DNA from: Sediminibacillus terrae | GTDB lineage: Bacteria > Bacillota > Bacilli > Bacillales > Amphibacillaceae | Direction of reading: 5' to 3' | NCBI RefSeq assembly: GCF_009602435.1 | Contig: NZ_VZDQ01000024.1 | Coordinates: forward strand, 124,001-188,000 | Length of the DNA stretch: 64,000 nt | Part shown: positions 39,022 to 48,071 of the stretch, piece by piece | Numbering within the stretch: the first letter of the stretch is position 1 | Layout of the letters: each line of letters starts with the position of its first letter | Notes under the pieces: generated by a model | The model's input: the letters and a program-made list of their open reading frames with translations, nothing else | What the model was told of the DNA's origin: nothing | Database searches by the model: none | Position numbers and translations under genes: made by a program

Positions 39022-41106
39022 ATGATTTCTTTTATAAAAAAACAACTTGTGAAAATTGAAAACAAACTACTGCGCAGGACTATCCTCTCGATCCTGCTGA
39101 CAGGATGTGCCGTTGTGCTGACTGCTGTAACGGTTTATTCGGCAGCACTGCTGCTCGGTCCGCCTCCCTTAAGCAAGGGTGGAAATACCATCTATTATAG
39201 TGCGGATGAAAAAGTCATCGGTGAAGAGCATGGACCGGAGAGCAGATATTGGGTCACCCTTGACGAAATGTCCCCCATGCTGATTAAAGCTGCATTGACG
39301 ACGGAGGATAAACGGTTTTATTCCCACCATGGCCTGGATGTAAAACGCATCCTTTCAGCGGCCTGGCATGATTTACAAGCGATGTCCAAGGTGCAGGGAG
39401 CAAGCACCATCACACAGCAATTGGCGAGAAATTTGTATTTAACCCATGAAAAAACCTGGACCCGAAAGCTGAAGGAAGCTTTTTATGCGATTCGTCTGGA
39501 AATGTTCTATGACAAAAAAGAAATTCTGGAGGGCTACCTCAATACGATTTATTATGGCCACGGCGCTTATGGGGTTGAAGCGGCAAGCAGGTATTTCTTC
39601 GATAAGCCAGCCAGCCAGCTTGATTTATCCGAGGCGGCCTTGCTGACAGCGATTCCGAAAGGTCCTTCCTACTATTCGCCATATCGGCATTGGGACAACG
39701 CAAAGAACCGGCAGGAGCAAATACTGGCTTCGTTGGAACAGGCCGGGGTCATTTCGGAAAACGAGAAGTACCTTGCAGCAAGGCAAGCCGTACAATTGAC
39801 GGAACACGCAAAAGAAGCAGAGAACAAAACGGCACCCTATTTTCTGGATACAGTGCTGTCGGAACTGCAGGACATATTGGACATGGATGCCGAGGCTATC
39901 CGGTCCGGTGGATACCAAGTGTACACCACGCTTGATCTTAAACAACAACACCAACTCGAAGAAACCGTGAACAAGTCGATCAGCAGTTCCTCTGAGCTTC
40001 AGGTCGGTGCCGTAGCCCAAAATCCGGACAATGGCGCTGTCACTGCCATGGTAGGTGGCCGTGATTATGCCGACAGCCAGTACAATCGCGTCACCCAGGC
40101 TAAGCGGATGCCGGGGTCCTCTTTCAAACCGTTTTTGTATTATGCAGCCTTGGAAAATGGTTATACCCCTGCCACGACCCTGCTCAGTAAACCGACCAGT
40201 TTTGAACTGGAAGACGGAACGGTATATCAGCCAAGCAATTACAATGGCTATTACGCCAATGAGCCAATCACCCTGGCTCAAGCATTAGCGTTGTCGGATA
40301 ACATTTACGCAGTAAAAACAAACCTTTTCTTAGGCCCGAAAGAACTGGTGGAAACAGCCAAGAAATTCGGAATAGAAGAAGATTTTGCCGCAGTGCCGTC
40401 ATTAGCGCTTGGTACAGGGGCAGTCACCGTTAATGAAATGGCTGCCGCATACGGCATGCTCGCCAATGGAGGCAAATCAGTAGAGCCGTTCACCATTGAA
40501 AAGATTACTGATTCACACGGCAAGGTGTTATATGAAAGGGAAGAACAAGAACCTTCCCATGTGTTGGATCCTGTGAACGCCTTTATCCTGACAGATTTGA
40601 TGACCGGTATGTTCGATGAATCGCTTAATGGATATATGCGGGTAACAGGTGCATCGATTGCCGACGAATTAACCCGCTCCTATGCCGGCAAATCAGGAAC
40701 AACCAAGACGGATAACTGGATGGTTGGGTTCAGCCCCGATCTTGTAACAAGTGTATGGACTGGATTCGACGAAAACAAGCCAGTGGAAAACACCGATGAT
40801 TTGCAGGCTGCAAAAGAAATTTGGGCGGGATTCATGGAAAAAACCCATGCCGACCTTCCATTTCATGCTTTTCCGGTGCCCGATGGGGTGGTTGGCGCTT
40901 ATGTTGACCCTGTATCTGGTGAACTGGCAACTCCTTACTGTGAACAGCATCGACTGATGTATTTTGCCAAAGGGACCGAACCGACCAGTTATTGTTCGCT
41001 TCATCACGATGAGGAACAAGAGAAGCAGGAACAGATACGAGAAGAAGAGGACGAAGAACAAGACAATGGCTGGAAGCGTTGGTTTAAATGGTTGTCCAGA
41101 AACTGA
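39022..41106 (+). CDS. pbpG: Class A penicillin-binding protein (PbpG type)
   Basis: This 694-aa bifunctional enzyme polymerises and cross-links peptidoglycan. A membrane anchor (about 15-45) is followed by the GT51 glycosyltransferase domain with catalytic E95 in TEDKRFYSHHG and QQLARNLYL. The transpeptidase domain has S366-x-x-K369 in SSFK, SDN and KSGT (557-560). A cysteine-bearing linker and a Glu-rich tail end the protein. ATG at 39022 has AGGTGG upstream. Position after speE-speB equals B. subtilis pbpG (ywhE), which is made in the forespore for the germ cell wall. Confidence 0.93.
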   Translation: MISFIKKQLVKIENKLLRRTILSILLTGCAVVLTAVTVYSAALLLGPPPLSKGGNTIYYSADEKVIGEEHGPESRYWVTLDEMSPMLIKAALTTEDKRFYSHHGLDVKRILSAAWHDLQAMSKVQGASTITQQLARNLYLTHEKTWTRKLKEAFYAIRLEMFYDKKEILEGYLNTIYYGHGAYGVEAASRYFFDKPASQLDLSEAALLTAIPKGPSYYSPYRHWDNAKNRQEQILASLEQAGVISENEKYLAARQAVQLTEHAKEAENKTAPYFLDTVLSELQDILDMDAEAIRSGGYQVYTTLDLKQQHQLEETVNKSISSSSELQVGAVAQNPDNGAVTAMVGGRDYADSQYNRVTQAKRMPGSSFKPFLYYAALENGYTPATTLLSKPTSFELEDGTVYQPSNYNGYYANEPITLAQALALSDNIYAVKTNLFLGPKELVETAKKFGIEEDFAAVPSLALGTGAVTVNEMAAAYGMLANGGKSVEPFTIEKITDSHGKVLYEREEQEPSHVLDPVNAFILTDLMTGMFDESLNGYMRVTGASIADELTRSYAGKSGTTKTDNWMVGFSPDLVTSVWTGFDENKPVENTDDLQAAKEIWAGFMEKTHADLPFHAFPVPDGVVGAYVDPVSGELATPYCEQHRLMYFAKGTEPTSYCSLHHDEEQEKQEQIREEEDEEQDNGWKRWFKWLSRN

Positions 41107-41189
41107 TCGCTTTCTTATCAAACTGAAATCAACGAAACCGTCTCATAAGTATGTGTGCATAAACAATCCTTCATTGCCACTCTCGCTAC

Positions 41190-41290
41190 GGAAACACACT
41201 ACGCTTTCCGCGGGCGGCTGGTGAATTTCCTCGAGCTGACGATCTGCGGGAACTCACCGAGGCCTTTCCTGGAAACTCCGTGAATTTCCT
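41190..41290. repeat. Dispersed intergenic repeat, decayed copy B
   Basis: The left signature CTACGCTTTCCGCGGGC and a central GAGCTGACGATCTGCGGGA resemble the family core. Outer arms no longer pair. GTGAATTTCC is present twice (41221-41230, 41280-41289). It lies in the gene-free gap between the convergent pbpG and ywhD genes. Confidence 0.4.
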
Positions 41291-41524
41291 TCGCTGATAA
41301 CCCTGCTGTCCTACATAAAAAGATAATGAATGCACTATCAAACAATGAAGTCCCTTTTGTTTCTGAAAAGCTCGGGAAGTATGCACGGAAAAAGCGAAGT
41401 GTTCCATCCTAGCAAGTTTAGCACCTTTTTGCCAGAAGTCAGAAAAACGCAATGTGTTTCCTCAGCAAGTTTTCTGTAAGAAACAATGAATCTGATATAG
41501 GTCCGAGGGATTCAACTTCATAAG

Positions 41525-41554
41525 AAAAAGGCCGGAACGGATTCCGGCCTTTTT
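41525..41554. terminator. Bidirectional terminator between pbpG and ywhD
   Basis: AAAAAGGCCGGAA and TTCCGGCCTTTTT pair perfectly over 13 bp around CGGA. It can serve both convergent genes. Confidence 0.9.
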
Positions 41555-41680
41555 CTTTGTCCTAGTACACAGTTTTACCATGTGATACATATTTTACAAA
41601 CTAATTCGCAAAACCTCAAGATATTCAATCATTATTCACAATTCAGTCACAAAATGTTCAATATTTCTATGCTTGCATCC

Positions 41681-42199
41681 TTACTCGGGAAGGGCTTGTT
41701 TCAACTCATCGGAAGAGTTTTCCCACATTTCTTTGTTGAACTCGCGGAGAAAATCGCCCAGCAGTTTTTTCGAGTGCCCATCCATATGATCGACAATCAC
41801 TTTGCCTTTCATGGATTTATCCATATGGTTGACATGTTCCGGCATTGATTTATAGGCACGCTTGATCGAACGGTCCACGCGTATTTCACTTCCGGCCACT
41901 CCATGGTAATAAGAACCGGAGTCTTTTCTTTCAACAGTTACCCAGACGATCCAGTACAGCTTGCCGTTCGGAACTGCATCTTTATCGGGAAGAAACTTGA
42001 CCCGCCGCTCGATTTCACTGCGGGCATGCATGGCTCCCATATCGACAAACGCCCGGTCCTCAGCTGGATCGATGATCACCGGCGAAATGTTTTCCAAGCT
42101 GATCGAGCCTACACCGTAACCACCATGACCATCGGTGGAATCATCCTTCATGATGGTGAATTGATTTTTTTTCTTTTTGGAAGGTTGCTCCTCGCTCAT
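41681..42199 (-). CDS. ywhD: YwhD family protein
   Basis: The 172-aa protein matches the conserved bacillar YwhD family of unknown function: a lysine-rich start (KKKKNQFTIMKDD), then GYGVGSISLENISPVIID, then ARSEIERRVKFLPD and a C-terminal helical part. It has no signal or membrane segment. GGAGGAGC precedes the ATG. It keeps the pbpG-ywhD neighbourhood of B. subtilis, but convergent to pbpG. Confidence 0.85.
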   Translation of the reverse strand: MSEEQPSKKKKNQFTIMKDDSTDGHGGYGVGSISLENISPVIIDPAEDRAFVDMGAMHARSEIERRVKFLPDKDAVPNGKLYWIVWVTVERKDSGSYYHGVAGSEIRVDRSIKRAYKSMPEHVNHMDKSMKGKVIVDHMDGHSKKLLGDFLREFNKEMWENSSDELKQALPE

Positions 42200-42379
42200 T
42201 TTTAGCTCCTCCTTCTATAATATCTGCAACAGATTCGCAGCCTATTTCTTTATATGATATGCTGTTTTCATTGTAGCATAGGGAAAAATTCAATTTCATC
42301 TTTCAAGTATCTACACAGCAGGGATTTTCCCTTGTCACACGAATTAGTCAACGAAATTTTTCAGAGGAGGTACTTACAC

Positions 42380-42565
42380 ATGCCATATGTAACAGTAAAA
42401 ATGCTGGAAGGAAGAAACGACGAACAGAAGAAAGCACTCGTGGAAAGAGTGACGGAAGCCGTCGTCGACACTACCGGCGCTTCCAAAGATAAAGTCGCCG
42501 TCTTTATCGAGGAAATGAGCAAGAGCGATTATGCAGTTGGCGGAAAAAGACTGAGTGATGAATAA
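42380..42565 (+). CDS. ywhB: 4-oxalocrotonate tautomerase family enzyme (YwhB-like)
   Basis: The 61-aa product has the catalytic amino-terminal proline after Met removal (MPYVTVKMLEG), the helix with KKALVERVTEAV, and the family ending YAVGGK. Such small enzymes act as hexamers or trimers of dimers on 2-hydroxymuconate-like enols; the substrate in Bacillus is unknown. GAGGAGG precedes the ATG at 42380. The longer open frame from 42254 is not translated in my view. Confidence 0.93.
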   Translation: MPYVTVKMLEGRNDEQKKALVERVTEAVVDTTGASKDKVAVFIEEMSKSDYAVGGKRLSDE

Positions 42566-42599
42566 ACCCTGACTAATAAGGAAATCTCCATCAAAGATA

Positions 42600-42644
42600 G
42601 AAGCCAGCGGAACTCCGAAACGGGGTTTCGCTGGCTTGTTTTTT
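42600..42644 (+). terminator. Terminator after ywhB
   Basis: AAGCCAGCG and CGCTGGCTT with inner GGAA-TCCG pairs enclose a short loop, followed by GTTTTTTAG. It overlaps the end of the convergent permease gene. Confidence 0.85.
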
Positions 42645-44640
42645 AGCCATGCTTTTTACTTCGTCCGATGTTTTCCTGCCCGACGAAGCCAAACTGACCG
42701 GGAGACGGCTCCCTTTCAAAGGATTTCTCTTCAGGCTCCAATTTTTGGCGGGCACCGAACCAACGTCGCTTCTCTATACGCACACCGACCCGCTGTTGCT
42801 GCACTTCCTGAATGCCTTCGATGACCAACTGCATGGCAAGTATCAGTACAATAAATGCTGCGAAAACCGGGACGACAATCCACTCGTGTCCACTCATAAA
42901 TGCATTCCGCGAACCACTGATAATACCCGACCATTCAAATGTCACCGAGTATGGCCACGCTTTATAAGACTCATTCAGCATGATACTGGTGCCGCCCAGA
43001 AATATATTAAACAAGCCGAGATGAATAAGAATCAACAATACCTGTATAAACTGCTGACCAAAGATGATTCCCAGCTTGGAATGGAGATGCGGCATAATAT
43101 GGCGGAACAATATGTGGTTGGAATTCCCGCCTAAAACCCTGGCGCCGTCGATATATTCCGTCCTGGTGATCAAACGGATTTCGTTCCCGATCAACACAGT
43201 CGTCAACGGAACAACCAACAAAGTCAACACGCCGGCTTCGACCAATATCCGTTCTGTGAATGAATATTCGAACCCGGAAGTGGTTCCGCTTAAAACGGGA
43301 GTCAGTAAAATCACGGCAATCACGCTCAAAGGCAGAAAATGAAAGCTGTCGACAAACCGCTCTATCCTTCGTTTCCACTGCTCCTTGATGAACAGTGCAT
43401 AAGGAACGGCCAGTATAAATCCCAACAGCATTCTAAGCAGCGCGATAATCCCGGCAAAAAGTATCGTGTACTTGGCACCTGTCAGCAATTGATCGAGGAT
43501 GCTGTATCCATTCTGGTCGGTTCCCAACAAGACATACTTCGAGGGCGGGTGCGGTTTGCTGCTGACCAGATTCCCATCCTCATCATAGATCAACGTGAAA
43601 TTTTCAACTGGTTCTTCATGGATGACAGTGTGTATGATACTGACAGCCAATATAGCAAAAATGACTGCAAATCCGACCAGGAACTTCTTATTTTTGAAAT
43701 GGGCGGCAAGACCCTTCACATAATCCCCAAGTCGTTTTTTCCAAGAGAGATTATTCGGCTTGGAAAAGGTTTGGATGAATTTTTTATCCTTCATTTGCAA
43801 TGCTGTTTTTTCGGTGAATATCTCGATCCCCTGGTAAAGGATATAAAACGGCGTAAACACCATGATCAAGGCAGCCGCAATCACCATCGGGCGGAAATCT
43901 TCCATCACGAAACTGAACAGGCCGCGGATATTAAACATATACTCGATTACAAACAAACTGGACAATGTACCCCACAGAATGATTTTTGAATGATAGAAGG
44001 TACTTTTCAATATATTCCGCAGGACATGGACAGCGATGATGGCATTATGTTTGATTCCCTTACTGAGTGCGAAGTCCACATAGTCCTTGGTCAATTCTTC
44101 CTCCATCAGCAATAAAATGACGCGAAAAAGGGAAATCATCGGCAAAACCGCCAACACAGTGATCGGTGCTATGTAGATCCGTTCGTCTCCAAGTGTGACG
44201 AACTTCATCAGATGGACTCCTGTCTGCTTGAAAATAAAAACAATGAACATTTGCAGCAAAAAGGCCACCATTAAATCGGGTATGGCTTCACAAAGCACCA
44301 AGAGCCGTTTTATTACACGAATTAATACTTTGGGCAGCAACTGGGTGAGCAGTGCCAGTATCAATGCCAGACTGAAGCCAATCAGTAACGCAGCGCCAAG
44401 AATACGCATGGAATAAAAATAAGGATCCCATAAAAAAGCAAAAACATTCAATTGCTCCTGTCTGAATTGGTACACCCAATTGTCGGGCTGCACTATTTCT
44501 CTGGCCAGGTTCCATGTATTTTCGGCATATAAACCAACATCGACAAGGCCATCACCCTGTAGCAAACTAGGAGCAGAGCTTAACGCCACGATACCAAGCA
44601 AGCCAAGTACATAATAGCCCAGGAATTTTATTAATTTCAC
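42643..44640 (-). CDS. Fused double ABC-transporter permease (OppB/OppC-like halves in one chain)
   Basis: About 665 residues hold two peptide-transporter-type permease domains. The N-terminal half has its EAA loop as DYVDFALSKGIKHNAI. The C-terminal half has EYIDGARVLGGNSNHIL and a periplasmic loop with GTDQNGYSILDQL, typical of OppC/DppC. No ATPase or binding protein gene is adjacent, which is unusual. The substrate cannot be told. GTG at 44640 stands six bases after GGAAGGAAG and is preferred; ATG at 44688 or TTG at 44697 lacks a site. The last 40 residues are a charged cytoplasmic tail. Confidence 0.85.
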   Translation of the reverse strand: MKLIKFLGYYVLGLLGIVALSSAPSLLQGDGLVDVGLYAENTWNLAREIVQPDNWVYQFRQEQLNVFAFLWDPYFYSMRILGAALLIGFSLALILALLTQLLPKVLIRVIKRLLVLCEAIPDLMVAFLLQMFIVFIFKQTGVHLMKFVTLGDERIYIAPITVLAVLPMISLFRVILLLMEEELTKDYVDFALSKGIKHNAIIAVHVLRNILKSTFYHSKIILWGTLSSLFVIEYMFNIRGLFSFVMEDFRPMVIAAALIMVFTPFYILYQGIEIFTEKTALQMKDKKFIQTFSKPNNLSWKKRLGDYVKGLAAHFKNKKFLVGFAVIFAILAVSIIHTVIHEEPVENFTLIYDEDGNLVSSKPHPPSKYVLLGTDQNGYSILDQLLTGAKYTILFAGIIALLRMLLGFILAVPYALFIKEQWKRRIERFVDSFHFLPLSVIAVILLTPVLSGTTSGFEYSFTERILVEAGVLTLLVVPLTTVLIGNEIRLITRTEYIDGARVLGGNSNHILFRHIMPHLHSKLGIIFGQQFIQVLLILIHLGLFNIFLGGTSIMLNESYKAWPYSVTFEWSGIISGSRNAFMSGHEWIVVPVFAAFIVLILAMQLVIEGIQEVQQQRVGVRIEKRRWFGARQKLEPEEKSFEREPSPGQFGFVGQENIGRSKKHG

Positions 44641-44855
44641 AAGCAACTTCCTTCCCATCCCCCATTTATTTACATCCCTATAGTCCATTGTAATCAATTT
44701 TCTAAAAATTCACAACGTGGTAAATAATCACCTTTATCGCTATTTCTCTCGCCATAACTATCAACTAAACTATCCTTTAGTGAACTTTGCATTAAGGTTT
44801 ATTCCATATAAAAGTACGCACTATGATTGGATTAATTTACTGTTAATAATCAAAA

Positions 44856-44888
44856 ATCAAAAAGACCAAATCATATGCGATTTGGTCT
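44856..44888 (-). terminator. Terminator after ywgA
   Basis: AGACCAAATC (44863-44872) and GATTTGGTCT (44879-44888) pair perfectly around ATATGC and are followed by TTTTGATTTTTG on the minus strand. Confidence 0.85.
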
Positions 44889-44977
44889 GCCAATTATCAT
44901 GGTGTATATATAATATGTTTTCCATACTACCGAAATTACTTTGAGAAAAAATCGCTTTCTTCAACAGCATCAAAAAA

Positions 44978-45484
44978 TCAATGGGTTGACTGCCGGCGAA
45001 GTTTGTCGATGAATTCCCATGCTTCGGCTATCTCTGTCTCCTGGTAGTTTTGTGTCTTTTTGACGGTTTGGACTTTCTCTTCCACTTCCTGTTTGGACAA
45101 GTCATCGAAGTACAGCATCGTAGATACCAATTCAAGAAACCGGGAGCTTTTTTCTTTCATATTGTTTATCATACTTTCAAGCGGCGGGAGTTCAACCTTC
45201 GAATGGTTCAGAAACTCTTCCCCTTGTTCCGTTACACGATAACGGTATTGGTAATAGTTGCTTTTGTCTTCTTTTACCTCGGAAATAAATCCAAGATTGC
45301 AAAGCTCTTCCACACGGAGGGTCAATTCCTCTGAATAAGGGCCGTAGAAATGAAACTCGTATTTTTCCTCGAATGGAATGTCACACTTCTTCAGTATGTA
45401 AATCATTTTCTGCAGTTTTTTCCTGCCGACAACTTCGTCTGCCGTCGAGAAAAACTTCATGATTCTGGCGTGATTTTCTAACAT
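44978..45484 (-). CDS. ywgA: YwgA family protein
   Basis: The 168-aa protein begins MLENHARIMKFFSTADEVVG and shows GRKKLQKMIYILKK, then FHFYGPYSEEL, as in B. subtilis YwgA. The KLQKMIY plus GPYSxEL pair recalls the SocA/Panacea antitoxin-chaperone fold, a tentative fold-level resemblance. Function is unknown. ATG at 45484 has AGGAG nine bases upstream. It is 45 bp downstream of ywfO, and the two probably form an operon. Confidence 0.85.
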   Translation of the reverse strand: MLENHARIMKFFSTADEVVGRKKLQKMIYILKKCDIPFEEKYEFHFYGPYSEELTLRVEELCNLGFISEVKEDKSNYYQYRYRVTEQGEEFLNHSKVELPPLESMINNMKEKSSRFLELVSTMLYFDDLSKQEVEEKVQTVKKTQNYQETEIAEAWEFIDKLRRQSTH

Positions 45485-45529
45485 ACTCACCATCTCCTGT
45501 TCTGGCCGGATGGCCAATCTTGTTATCGC

Positions 45530-46828
45530 TTATCCGAATAATATCTCAAAAATCCGCATTTTCTCCGGTCTATCGGCCGGAAGTTGTTCCAGGACATCCA
45601 GCGGGAAATACAACTTATGATCTGTGCGTTTCTTGCCGGAAATTGCTTCGACAATATCCGACTGGCGCGATAGTTCCTTCAGTTCATCGTTTTTCGGCTG
45701 CAACAAATGAATCGGAAGCCGTTCTTCTTCCTCGCCGGGACGATAAAAATCGTAAGGCAGATCAGAAGAGGAATCGACTACCAGGTAGTATTCCGGATCG
45801 ATGTCGATGGCTTGAAACAGCTTGTATAATTCCATCCACTCTGTCATTTGCTGATTCGGGTTGAACTCGATATATTTAAACAAACGCCGGTTGATAAACC
45901 GTTCACACAAATCACGTAAAACGGTGTCGTCTTCTTCCAGCCAGGCTTGAAAATAATACAGGACGATCGATTCATCAAGCCGCAGGTATTCCTCCAAATC
46001 GACGTTTTCCGCAAAAAACGAGAGAAAATGGGTCGGCTTCTGCTTAAACTGATAATTTTGTTCGTATAAATATTTGGCCCGATGAAGAATTTTCGACAAT
46101 ATCACCTCTGCACTTCTGGTGACAGGGTGAAAGTAAACTTGCCAATACATTTGGTAACGGCTCATGATGTAGTCTTCCACGGCATGCATTCCGGTCTGCT
46201 TGATGACGACTTGATCCTCCGTCGGCCGCATGACCCGTAAAATTCTTTCCATATCAAAATGTCCATAGCTCACCCCGGTGAAATAGGCATCCCGTTGCAG
46301 GTAATCCATCCGATCCGCATCGATTTGGCTGGATATCAAACTGACGACCAATTTGTTTTCATAGGTTTTATTGATGACATCAGCCACGTCCTCCGCAAAT
46401 CCCTTCCCGACACGTTGCAGGATTTTATTGATCTCCGTATCCCCGAGAACGATTTTTTTGGTGAAATCCTCGTGATCCAGCTTAAATACTTTTTCGAAGG
46501 AATGGGAGAACGGACCATGCCCCAAATCATGCAGCAGGGCAGCACACAAGCATAACAGCCGTTCATCATTATTCCAGTTCGGACGATTTTCAAAGTTGAA
46601 CAATATCCGCCGGACGATTTCATAGACGCCAAGCGAATGGTTGAACCTGCTATGCTCAGCTCCGTGGAACGTCAAAAACGAGGTACCCAGCTGTTTGATC
46701 CTTCGAAGCCTTTGAAATTCCCTTGTGCCGATCAAGTCCCAAATCACTTGGTCTTTGACGTGGATATACCTATGTACAGGATCTTTAAATACTTTTTCTT
46801 CACTTAACTGCTCATCTTTATATGCCAT
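45530..46828 (-). CDS. ywfO: HD-domain phosphohydrolase YwfO
   Basis: The 432-aa protein is a dNTP triphosphohydrolase-like HD enzyme. Metal ligands are visible as HSRFNHSLGV near 59-68 and LLHDLGHGPFSH near 98-109, with a distal Asp in SSQIDADRMDYL near 168. Relatives such as Enterococcus EF1143 hydrolyse dNTPs; activity here is inferred. GAAGGGACC precedes the ATG. It lies between ywgA and lipL. Confidence 0.9.
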   Translation of the reverse strand: MAYKDEQLSEEKVFKDPVHRYIHVKDQVIWDLIGTREFQRLRRIKQLGTSFLTFHGAEHSRFNHSLGVYEIVRRILFNFENRPNWNNDERLLCLCAALLHDLGHGPFSHSFEKVFKLDHEDFTKKIVLGDTEINKILQRVGKGFAEDVADVINKTYENKLVVSLISSQIDADRMDYLQRDAYFTGVSYGHFDMERILRVMRPTEDQVVIKQTGMHAVEDYIMSRYQMYWQVYFHPVTRSAEVILSKILHRAKYLYEQNYQFKQKPTHFLSFFAENVDLEEYLRLDESIVLYYFQAWLEEDDTVLRDLCERFINRRLFKYIEFNPNQQMTEWMELYKLFQAIDIDPEYYLVVDSSSDLPYDFYRPGEEEERLPIHLLQPKNDELKELSRQSDIVEAISGKKRTDHKLYFPLDVLEQLPADRPEKMRIFEILFG

Positions 46829-47216
46829 GTCCAGGTCCCTTCTATTGATATCAACAAGACAACAGGGAAATACTGCAATCCTTATCTTTTCTGTACCCGA
46901 CTCACTCTATAAATAGTCGACCGATTAATCACAGGAATGAGATTGAAAAGCCTGTATAACAAACTTCCCCTGAAAAGTTCTGTACTAGCGGTCGACGAAT
47001 CCCGACGTTTTATCGGTACCTTTGCATGTCGATTCATAAACAATTACTATCATTATATAATAGAAATGCCGACACAAAAATGGTTTTTTTGCACGAATTG
47101 GATTTTTTGTGATTATCAGCCGCTCAGACAATTTGCTATAATGAACTGGCAGCCGCGGAAGGTGCAGCTGCCACCCGACCAGAAGACAACTGGCGGTAAT
47201 CAAAGGAGATATTGGT
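46829..47216. other. Divergent regulatory region of ywfO and lipL
   Basis: The plus strand has an extended -10, TTGCTATAATG near 47132-47142, about 75 bp upstream of lipL. A 117-codon frame at 46937-47290 runs through this region and into lipL in another register; it has no ribosome site. Nothing else is recognised. Confidence 0.45.
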
Positions 47217-48050
47217 ATGGAAGATTGGAAAAAACTGTTCAGTGGAACAGTGCGTTATATCGACCAGCGCGGAAAGGCAGGCAGAGATGATGCGATCGCT
47301 TCCTTTGCCTACGATGATGCGCTGGCAATTTCTGTAGGTAATGAGACTTCTCCTCCAGCAGCGAGACTTTGGGTTCACGATAAAACACTCATTCTCGGCA
47401 TTCCAGACGCAAAATTACCTAACGTAGATGCAGCCCTCCAATGGGTCGCCGGGCACGGATATCAAGCAGTTGTCCGGAATTCCGGAGGACTGGCGGTTGT
47501 ACTTGATGCAGGCGTTCTCAACTTGTCCTTTATATTACCGGACGCCAAAGGAATCGGTATTCACGAAGGATATCAATTCATGGTCACCTTCATTCAGGAC
47601 TTATTCCGCAACCTGACGACGGAAATAAAGGCCTTCGAAGTAAAAGGTTCGTACTGTCCGGGCGACTATGATCTAAGTATTAGAGGACAGAAATTCGCCG
47701 GTATATCCCAACGGCGTGTCAAAAATGGTTCAGCTGTCCAAATTTACCTTTGTGTAGAAGGAAGCGGCCGTGAACGGGCCGAACTGGTCCGGCATTTTTA
47801 TGAAATCGGCAGGAAAGGGAAATCCAACCGATTTGAGTATCCAGAAGTGAAGCCGGAAACCATGGCATCGCTTACTGAACTGCTTTCCATCCAGCTCACA
47901 GTCGATGATGTGTGCAAGTCGATTCACCAAGCCCTGGCATCCGTGAGTACGTCGATTAACGAGCAATCCTTGGACAGCGTTGAACAGCAAGCGTTCGAAA
48001 AAAGGCTGGAACAAATGAAGGAGCGAAACATCAAAGCACTGGGAAGTTGA
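47217..48050 (+). CDS. lipL: Octanoyl-[GcvH]:protein N-octanoyltransferase
   Basis: LipL moves octanoyl groups from GcvH to lipoyl domains of E2 subunits in the Bacillus lipoate pathway. The 277-aa protein shows RNSGGLAVVLDAGVLNLS, the acyl-accepting Cys147 in GSYCPGDYDLS, and KFAGISQRR, all as in YwfL/LipL. AAAGGAG precedes the ATG. A terminator overlaps its stop codon, and the next gene is convergent. Confidence 0.95.
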   Translation: MEDWKKLFSGTVRYIDQRGKAGRDDAIASFAYDDALAISVGNETSPPAARLWVHDKTLILGIPDAKLPNVDAALQWVAGHGYQAVVRNSGGLAVVLDAGVLNLSFILPDAKGIGIHEGYQFMVTFIQDLFRNLTTEIKAFEVKGSYCPGDYDLSIRGQKFAGISQRRVKNGSAVQIYLCVEGSGRERAELVRHFYEIGRKGKSNRFEYPEVKPETMASLTELLSIQLTVDDVCKSIHQALASVSTSINEQSLDSVEQQAFEKRLEQMKERNIKALGS

Positions 48051-48071
48051 ACCCAGTGCTTCTTGTTTTAC
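48034..48071 (+). terminator. Terminator overlapping the lipL stop codon
   Basis: AAGCACTGGG (48034-48043) and CCCAGTGCTT (48052-48061) enclose a loop that contains the TGA stop; CTTGTTTTAC follows. Confidence 0.8.

Noticed and set aside
39625-40281. 218-codon minus-strand frame
   Set aside because: It is antisense to the pbpG coding region, which has all catalytic motifs.
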